Shown one piece after another: positions 1 through 4,440 of a stretch of 6,672 nt of DNA. How positions within the stretch are numbered: position 1 is the stretch's first letter; each line of letters opens with the position of its first letter. The notes beneath the pieces are model-generated. The model saw only the letters and a program-made list of their open reading frames with translations, did not search any database and had not been told where the DNA came from. A program made the position numbers and the translations under genes. Origin of the DNA: CAZEDU01 sp964511185. GTDB taxonomy: Bacteria > Myxococcota > Myxococcia > Myxococcales > Myxococcaceae. Where the stretch lies: contig CAZEDU010000181.1 in assembly GCA_964511185.1 (NCBI GenBank), forward strand, positions 1 through 6,672. Direction: 5' to 3'.

Positions 1-201
1 GACGACGACCTTGTCGACGTCGTGGAACGTCGGGCTGCGGTACTCGACGGGCGCGGCGTGCTGATCGACCACCGTGAAGCCGCCGGGCGTGAGCGGCGCG
101 CGCGGCGCGTAGCCGGGCAGCGCGAACGCGGTGGCGGCGCGGTTGTAGCCGCAGCCGGTAGCGAGCCCCGCGAGCGCGACGATGAGCCAGCGCGCGCGCA
201 T
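1..201 (-). CDS. Small putative lipoprotein, C-terminus beyond the left edge
   Basis: The first 67 residues of a gene that continues past the left edge. The start is ATG at 201-199, overlapping the TGA stop of the upstream TRL-like gene (TGATG on the minus strand), with a good GAGGTGA ribosome site 10 nt upstream inside that gene. The N-terminus reads MRARWLIVALAGLATGCGYN: two arginines, a hydrophobic core and Cys17 preceded by L-A-T-G, which is a plausible lipobox with Ala rather than the usual Leu at -3. Export and lipid anchoring at Cys17 are therefore likely. The remainder is a Pro/Gly/Ala-rich stretch followed by a more polar segment ending HDVDKVVV at the edge. I do not recognise the family. 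The stop-start overlap implies translational coupling to the TRL-like lipoprotein, so the two probably act in the same envelope compartment. Confidence 0.75.
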   Translation of the reverse strand, partial: MRARWLIVALAGLATGCGYNRAATAFALPGYAPRAPLTPGGFTVVDQHAAPVEYRSPTFHDVDKVVV

Positions 202-626
202 CAGAGCGGGTTCACCTCGGCGAGCTGCGAGGGCGAGACCTCGCCCGGCGCCGATGAGACGGGGTTGCTGGTCGCGGCGATGCCGGTGACGCGCGTGCAG
301 TACGAGCCGTAGATGCCCAACACCGAGAACACCTTCGAGTCGACCCTCACGTCGTAGAGCGCGGTGGTGCCCGAGCGTTGCTTCATCGCCGCCTGCGCCG
401 CGGCCTCGTAGCCCGAGTCTCCGTAAGCGGCGAGCCCGAGGATGTTGGTCGCGCACGACTCTCCCTCCACCGGCCCCAGCGTGGTGAGGCTGGTCACCTC
501 GGCAGGCGTGGCGGCGCGCCATTGGTAGGGCACCGCGACGTTCGTGTAGAGGAAGCCCACCGGTCCGACGCCGGCGCACCCCGCGGCGAGCAACGACAAG
601 CCGAAAAGTCCCAGAAGGTTTCTCAT
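201..626 (-). CDS. TRL-like family lipoprotein
   Basis: A 141-aa predicted lipoprotein. Residues 1-16 form a short signal peptide and Cys17 lies in an L-A-A-G-C lipobox, with Ala at +2. The mature part has the pattern I associate with the TRL-like family: GFLYTNVAVPY at 24-34, a Cys-x-x-x-ILGL segment followed by G-D at 58-70, an Ala-rich helix at 74-81 and YDVRVDSKVFSVLGIYGSY at 91-109. The molecular function of this family is not known to me. Residues about 117-141 are a Ser/Pro-rich tail beyond the recognisable domain. Cys58 and Cys110 could form a disulfide after export. The ATG at 626 is preceded by GAAGGGG with 7-nt spacing. The gene lies 61 nt after the second SPFH gene with no obvious terminator between them, and its stop overlaps the start of the next lipoprotein, so it is probably the third gene of the SPFH operon. 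Confidence 0.82.
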   Translation of the reverse strand: MRNLLGLFGLSLLAAGCAGVGPVGFLYTNVAVPYQWRAATPAEVTSLTTLGPVEGESCATNILGLAAYGDSGYEAAAQAAMKQRSGTTALYDVRVDSKVFSVLGIYGSYCTRVTGIAATSNPVSSAPGEVSPSQLAEVNPL

Positions 627-633
627 CGAAGCG

Positions 634-640
634 CCCCTTC
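634..640 (-). promoter_or_regulatory. Ribosome binding site of the TRL-like gene
   Basis: The minus strand reads GAAGGGG, 7 nt before the ATG at 626-624, which supports this start. The whole 627-687 gap contains this site but no convincing hairpin-plus-T-run terminator, which argues for read-through from the SPFH genes. Confidence 0.6.
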
Positions 641-687
641 AGGCCCAACATCGCCTGTTCCATCCGGGTTGCACAGCCTCATCTTTT

Positions 688-1653
688 TCAGCCCTCGCCT
701 CGGCCGCCGGTGCCGTCCGCGCGCGAAGGCAGCGCCGGGCTCGGCAGGCCCACCGACGACACCACCGACGACGCGCCGACCAGCTGCCGCATCAGCTCGC
801 TGCCCTCGCCCGCGGGCAAGAGCGTGAGCTTCGCGCTCGAGTCGAGCAGCCGCTGAATCTCCAGCAGCTCGAACATCGCCTCGGCGACCTCCTTGTCCGA
901 GGTGATCTTCTGCAGCGCCGCGCCGACGATCTGCGGCCGGAGCGCCGCGGCCTTGGCGAACTCGACCGCCGCCTGCCGCTCGGCGGTGCGCGTGATGATG
1001 CTCACCTGGTTGGCGCCTTCCTGCCGAATCGCCGAGGTCACCTGCCGCAGGCGGTTGACGACCTTCTCTTCGATCTGCCGAATCATGCCCACGTCGCGGA
1101 AGTGCACCTTGCGGATGTAGACCGAGCCCAGCCGGTAACCCCACGCGCTCGACGCGGGCGACACCTCGGAGCGCACCGTGCGGCTCATCGCGTGGCGGTT
1201 CTCCAGCATGTCGGCGAGCTTCATGTTCGAGAGGCTGCGGACGGCGGCGTTGCTCACGTTGGCCGAGAGCGAGCCGCGCGGGTCGGCGTTCTCGAAGAGG
1301 AACTTCACCGGATCCTGCACCGCCATCTCGTACCAGATGCCGATGCCCATCGGCGCGCCCTCTTCCGAGTTGACCGCCTGGCTGCGCAGGTACTGCTGGT
1401 CGATGCGCTTGTCGACGACGTGGCGCCGGCCGAGCCAGCTCACGAAGAAGGCGCGCCAGCCCATCTTCGCCCACAAGAAGTTGATGCCCGGCTCTTCGAG
1501 CACCGCGACGACGTTGCCGAAGAAGACGTAGACGTGCGCGGTGCGCTCCCTGACGATGGTGTAGAGGCCGAACAGCCGCGCCAGCCCCAACACCACCGGG
1601 ACCGCGACGGCGGCGCCGACGAACCCGGCGATGGCTCCGATCAACGTCATCAT
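688..1653 (-). CDS. SPFH (band 7) domain membrane protein, second of a pair
   Basis: A 321-aa protein with one N-terminal membrane segment (about residues 3-24) followed by an SPFH domain. It begins GLYTIVRERTAHVYVFFG (29-46) and EEPGINFLW (53-61), continues with Asp-Gln and helix-strand segments (DPRGSLSANVSNAAVRSL, 124-141) and includes YRLGSVYIRKVHF (173-185). A charged helical region rich in Glu, Arg and Ala (190-260) suits the coiled-coil oligomerisation of stomatins and HflC. LEIQRLLDSSAKLTLLPAGEG (264-284) matches the usual domain end. Residues 300-321 are a Pro/Gly/Arg-rich tail. The start is ATG at 1653, sharing ATGA with the stop of the first SPFH gene and preceded by GGGGGTGA; the next codon is also ATG, so the start could be 1650. 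Basic residues follow the membrane segment, which favours a cytoplasmic SPFH domain. The sequence is divergent enough that I would not call it hflC. The pair probably forms a hetero-oligomeric membrane scaffold, which is inferred from the family. Confidence 0.88.
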   Translation of the reverse strand: MMTLIGAIAGFVGAAVAVPVVLGLARLFGLYTIVRERTAHVYVFFGNVVAVLEEPGINFLWAKMGWRAFFVSWLGRRHVVDKRIDQQYLRSQAVNSEEGAPMGIGIWYEMAVQDPVKFLFENADPRGSLSANVSNAAVRSLSNMKLADMLENRHAMSRTVRSEVSPASSAWGYRLGSVYIRKVHFRDVGMIRQIEEKVVNRLRQVTSAIRQEGANQVSIITRTAERQAAVEFAKAAALRPQIVGAALQKITSDKEVAEAMFELLEIQRLLDSSAKLTLLPAGEGSELMRQLVGASSVVSSVGLPSPALPSRADGTGGRGEG

Positions 1654-2663
1654 GGCTTCACCCCCAAGAGCACCTGCTGCGCCTTCGCGTAGAGCCCCAG
1701 CCGCATGTTGCGTAAGTAAGCCCCGAGCACGTTCGGCCCGCTCCGCTTCAAGGTCGACAGCTGCTCGGAGACCGCGACGAGCGGCTCGACCTCGGCTTGC
1801 GCCTTGAGCGTTTCGATCTCCACCGCGCGGCGGCTCTGGACGATCTTCTGATCCGCCGCCGCCGAAGCGAGGCTGATCTCCGAGGCGACCTGGTTGTGCG
1901 CGGTGTTGATGGCCGCGAGCGCCGACTCGACCTCGTGCGAGGCGTCGATGCCGGTGATGAGCGACGCGTCGAGCACCACGCCGTAGCGGGCCGCGCTGGC
2001 CCGGCACTCGCGCACCATGTGCTCGTTGAGCACGCGCAGGTTCTTTCGGAGGTCGTTGATCGACACGCCGGCCGCGCCTTGCGCCTCGACCGAGATGGGG
2101 CTGTCGGTGAGCTCCAGCGCGGGCGGCGCCTCGAAGCTCGCGATGCGCTCGCGCAGGATGGAGATGAAGTAGCCCATCACGTGCACGATGGGCCGCTTCA
2201 CGCCGAAGAGGAACGCGTAGAGGTTCTGCTCCGAGACGCGGTAGCGGATCTGCCCGGTGAGGCCGACGTTGAGCTGATCCTTCGTGACCGCCTCGAGCAC
2301 CGTCCCGCCGTGGTTCGCCTCGGGCGTCTCCGGGTCGAACGCCATGTTCAAGGTCTCGGTGGCGACGGAGACCTTGAGGATCCGCTCCCACGGCCACTTG
2401 AAGTACGGACCGCCCGGGCCGATGACCTTGAGCTGCGGGTAGGCGTAGCGGTCCTCGTCCTCCTTCACCAACCCCTCGCTCACGGGCCCGGACTGCGTGG
2501 AGGCGGTGGGCGAGAGCCGCTCGGCGCGCCCGAACCGGAGCTTCACGGCGCGCTGGTTCTGATCCACCGTATAGAAGCCGGTGAGGACACACCGAACGAT
2601 GAACCAACCCACTGCGCCGAAGAAGAGGCCGGTGACCAGCGAGCTTGAATCGAAGAAGTCCAC
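1650..2663 (-). CDS. SPFH (band 7 / HflK-like) domain membrane protein, first of a pair
   Basis: A 337-aa protein. I place the start at the GTG at 2663-2661, because AAGGGGG lies 6 nt upstream and because extending further would overlap the divergent phosphatase gene. It has an acidic N-terminus (MDFFD), one membrane segment at about 9-28, then the classic SPFH entry FYTVDQNQRAVKLRFGRAE (30-48). A polar stretch of about 30 residues (50-78, including KEDEDR) interrupts the domain before PGGPYFKWPWERILKVSVATETLNM (83-107). The core continues with LNVGLTGQIRYRVSE (131-145) and FISILRERIASF (166-177). A long helical region (about 205-300) follows, with Ala/Glu/Arg-rich segments typical of SPFH coiled coils. 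Its stop overlaps the start of the second SPFH gene. HflK/HflC, prohibitin and stomatin relatives form ring-like membrane cages that organise proteases or microdomains; no partner protease gene is visible here. The specific role is unknown. Confidence 0.88.
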   Translation of the reverse strand: MDFFDSSSLVTGLFFGAVGWFIVRCVLTGFYTVDQNQRAVKLRFGRAERLSPTASTQSGPVSEGLVKEDEDRYAYPQLKVIGPGGPYFKWPWERILKVSVATETLNMAFDPETPEANHGGTVLEAVTKDQLNVGLTGQIRYRVSEQNLYAFLFGVKRPIVHVMGYFISILRERIASFEAPPALELTDSPISVEAQGAAGVSINDLRKNLRVLNEHMVRECRASAARYGVVLDASLITGIDASHEVESALAAINTAHNQVASEISLASAAADQKIVQSRRAVEIETLKAQAEVEPLVAVSEQLSTLKRSGPNVLGAYLRNMRLGLYAKAQQVLLGVKP

Positions 2664-2669
2664 GACTTG

Positions 2670-2676
2670 CCCCCTT
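2670..2676 (-). promoter_or_regulatory. Ribosome binding site that fixes the first SPFH gene start
   Basis: The minus strand reads AAGGGGG, 6 nt before the GTG at 2663-2661. It supports that GTG over codons further upstream, which would sit inside the divergent gene. Confidence 0.65.
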
Positions 2677-2699
2677 GTGACGGTGCGCTGAAGCGGAAC

Positions 2700-2706
2700 G
2701 GAAGGA
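2700..2706 (+). promoter_or_regulatory. Ribosome binding site of the phosphatase gene
   Basis: GGAAGGA lies 9 nt before the GTG at 2716. It supports this start over the internal GTG at 2740, which has no such site and would begin only a few residues before the first catalytic motif. Confidence 0.6.
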
Positions 2707-2715
2707 CATAAGCGA

Positions 2716-3450
2716 GTGGCCCCACGAAGCAAGCATTCCGTGCGCACCATCGTGGTGGGGGACGTGCACGGCTGCATCGACGAGCTCGATGCGCTGCTCC
2801 AGAAGCTCGCCCTCTCGCGCGAGGACCGGCTGATTCTCGCCGGCGACTTGGTGGCGAAGGGCCCGGACTCGGCGGCGGTGGTGGAGCGGGCCATCGAGCG
2901 GGGGGCGCTCGCCGTGCGCGGCAACCACGACGAGCACGTGCTGCGCTGGTACCGGGCGCCAGGCGACGAGCGCGACGCGCGCGCGGCGAAGATGAAGCGC
3001 GCGCACCTGTCGGTGGTGGAGTCGCTCGAGGCGCGGCACTGGCAATACCTGGCGGCGCTGCCGACCTGGCTCCGCTTCGACGAGCACACGCTGCTCGTGG
3101 TGCACGCCGGGCTGATGCCGGGTGTGCCGCTCGAGCAGCAGCGGGAAGAGGACCTGCTCCACCTGCGCAGCATCCAGCCCGACGGGAGCGCGGGCTGGCG
3201 CGCGCACGACGGCGTGCCGTGGGCGAGCACCTGGCGCGGCCCGGAGCACGTGGTGTTCGGGCACGACGCCATCCGCGGGCTGCAGCTCTACCCGCGCGCC
3301 ATCGGGCTGGACACCGGCTGCGTGTACGGGCGGGAGCTGACGGCCGTGGTGTTCCCGACGCTCGAGCGCTTGTCGGTGCCGGCCAAGCGGCAGTACGCGC
3401 CCATCGACGAGGCGACGGCTTCGGGTGCTCGCTCCAAAACAGTCTGCTAA
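2716..3450 (+). CDS. ApaH-like PPP-family metallophosphatase
   Basis: A 244-aa dinuclear-metal phosphoesterase of the PPP superfamily. The metal and phosphate motifs appear in order: GDVHGC (15-20), GDLVAKGP (43-50), RGNHDEH (68-74), VVHAGL (128-133), FGHD (181-184) and LDTGCVYG (198-205). Asp16, His18, Asp44, Asn70, His130 and His183 are the expected metal or catalytic positions. The GDLVxKGP and GNHD forms separate it from protein Ser/Thr phosphatases (GDxVDRG, GNHE) and place it with ApaH (GDLVARGP) or the ApaH-like ALPH group, in which Lys replaces Arg. It is shorter than E. coli ApaH (about 280 aa). Possible activities known in these relatives include hydrolysis of diadenosine polyphosphates, Np4N-type RNA caps, polyphosphate or phosphoproteins; the sequence does not decide among them. 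No signal peptide is visible, so it is cytoplasmic. It ends 12 nt before the binding-protein gene, suggesting co-transcription with the importer. Confidence 0.9.
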   Translation: MAPRSKHSVRTIVVGDVHGCIDELDALLQKLALSREDRLILAGDLVAKGPDSAAVVERAIERGALAVRGNHDEHVLRWYRAPGDERDARAAKMKRAHLSVVESLEARHWQYLAALPTWLRFDEHTLLVVHAGLMPGVPLEQQREEDLLHLRSIQPDGSAGWRAHDGVPWASTWRGPEHVVFGHDAIRGLQLYPRAIGLDTGCVYGRELTAVVFPTLERLSVPAKRQYAPIDEATASGARSKTVC

Positions 3451-3453
3451 GAG
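3445..3453 (+). promoter_or_regulatory. Possible extended -10 element for the binding-protein gene
   Basis: TGCTAAGAG overlaps the phosphatase stop codon within a locally AT-richer patch (CCAAAACAGTCTGCTAAGAG). If used as a -10, transcription would begin only a few bases before the ATG at 3463, giving an almost leaderless message. In line with that, the only ribosome-site candidate is a weak AAGAG in the same bases. No clear -35 is seen, and read-through from the phosphatase gene is equally possible. Confidence 0.25.
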
Positions 3454-3462
3454 CCCGCGCCG

Positions 3463-4440
3463 ATGCTGCGGCTGATCCTCATCGCCTCGCTCGCGCTGAC
3501 GCTGTCGGCGCGCGCCGAGGACCTGACGCTCTACACCGCGCTCGACACGATGGAGGCGCAGATCTACCTCGACGCCTTCCAGGCCGACTCGGGCCTGTCG
3601 GTGCGCTGGGTGCGGCTGTCTGCGGGCGAGGTGCTCACCCGCGTGCGCGCCGAGCGCGGCAGGCCGCAGGCGTCGGTCTGGTTCGGCGGGCCGTCGCTCG
3701 ACTTCATGAGCGCCGCGCGAGAAGGGCTGCTCGCGCCGTACACGCCGACGACGTACGACCGCTTCCCCGCCGATGCGAAAGATCCCGAAGGCCGCTGGCA
3801 CGGCTTCTACCTGGGGCTCATCGGCTTCGCCTCCAACCCCAACGTCCTCGGCCGCCGCGGCGCCGCGCCGCCGACGTCGTGGGCCGCGCTCTTGGATCCC
3901 AAGATGAAGGGCGAGGTGACGCTCGCCTACGCGTACACCTCGGGCACCGCGTACACGGTCATCGCGTCGCTGGTGCAGCTGTTCGGCGAGGCGCGCGCGC
4001 TCGCGTACCTGCGGGCGCTCGACGGCCAGGTGCACCACTACAACCGCTCGGGCTCCGCCTGTGTGACGCAGGTCGGGCTGGGCGAGGCCGGCACCTGCGT
4101 CGCGTTCAGCCACGACGTGCTCTCCAAAGGCGTGAAGAAGGGCTACCCGGTGGTGCTCACCTTTCCGAGCGAAGGCACCGGGTACGAAGTGGGCGCGCTG
4201 GCGCTCCTGCGCGGCGGGCCTCAACCCGAGGCGGCGCGCCGCTTCATCGACTGGGCGTTGTCGGCGCGGGCGCAGGCGCTCTTGTCGAAGTGGAACCGGC
4301 TGCCGATTCGCGACGACGTCGAGGTGGCGGCGGGCATCCCCAAGGCGTCGGACGTGAAGCGCATTCCCTTCGACCCGGTGCGCGCGGCCGCCGACCGCCG
4401 CCGGCTGGTCGACGCCTGGCGGGAAGAGACCGGTCAATGA
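3463..4440 (+). CDS. ABC importer periplasmic substrate-binding protein (COG1840, AfuA/FbpA-like)
   Basis: A 325-aa extracellular solute-binding protein. Residues 1-18 are a Sec signal peptide (MLRLILIASLALTLSARA, cleavage before EDLTLYTA). Family features include the first strand LTLYTAL (21-27), a Trp-Phe-Gly-Gly-Pro-Ser segment near residue 70, SWAALLDPKMKGEV, a YTSGTAYT loop, FPSEGTGYEVGALALL (234-249), AARRFIDWALS and a C-terminal DPVRAAADRRRLVDAW helix. This pattern resembles AfuA-type and organophosphate-type members more than ferric FbpA. The segment where FbpA carries its iron-binding Tyr-Tyr reads FSHDVLS here, with His217-Asp218. Cys200 and Cys212 are close enough for a disulfide in the periplasm. 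It overlaps the permease gene by ATGA and lies 12 nt after the phosphatase gene. The ligand is unresolved: a sugar phosphate, phosphonate or another small anion is my inference, and iron cannot be excluded. Confidence 0.9.
   Translation: MLRLILIASLALTLSARAEDLTLYTALDTMEAQIYLDAFQADSGLSVRWVRLSAGEVLTRVRAERGRPQASVWFGGPSLDFMSAAREGLLAPYTPTTYDRFPADAKDPEGRWHGFYLGLIGFASNPNVLGRRGAAPPTSWAALLDPKMKGEVTLAYAYTSGTAYTVIASLVQLFGEARALAYLRALDGQVHHYNRSGSACVTQVGLGEAGTCVAFSHDVLSKGVKKGYPVVLTFPSEGTGYEVGALALLRGGPQPEAARRFIDWALSARAQALLSKWNRLPIRDDVEVAAGIPKASDVKRIPFDPVRAAADRRRLVDAWREETGQ
4421..4428 (+). promoter_or_regulatory. Ribosome binding site that fixes the permease start
   Basis: GGGAAGAG lies 8 nt before the ATG at 4437, inside the 3' end of the binding-protein gene. 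Together with the ATGA overlap it supports starting before the palindromic repeat, rather than at the TTG at 4494 just after it. Confidence 0.6.

Larger units (their letters stand above)
2664..2715. promoter_or_regulatory. Divergent intergenic region with back-to-back ribosome sites
   Basis: This 52-nt gap separates the SPFH operon (leftward) from the phosphatase-transporter genes (rightward). Most of it is taken by two ribosome sites, AAGGGGG on the minus strand and GGAAGGA on the plus strand. At least one promoter, and possibly both, must therefore overlap the opposing coding sequence or lie very close to the start codon. I see no confident -35/-10 pair; a weak TTATGT on the minus strand (2710-2705) is the only AT-leaning candidate. 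Confidence 0.5.

Noticed and set aside
627..687. A transcription terminator between the second SPFH gene and the TRL-like gene
   Set aside because: No stable GC hairpin followed by a T-run on the minus strand; the short A/T stretch is at the start of the gap, next to the SPFH stop codon, and has no stem before it.
1797..2648. A 283-codon plus-strand open frame opposite the first SPFH gene
   Set aside because: No domain, a biased Arg/Leu/Asp/Val composition, and a complete SPFH protein on the other strand.
2664..3272. Extending the first SPFH protein upstream to give about 540 residues
   Set aside because: The extension lies antisense to the phosphatase gene with its complete catalytic motifs, and the GTG at 2663 has a good ribosome site and leads directly into the membrane segment.
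3219..4436. Extending the permease frame upstream to 3219 to make a 978-residue protein
   Set aside because: The upstream part overlaps the well-supported phosphatase and binding-protein genes and is low-complexity Arg/Ala-rich translation. The ATG at 4437 has a ribosome site and the ATGA overlap.
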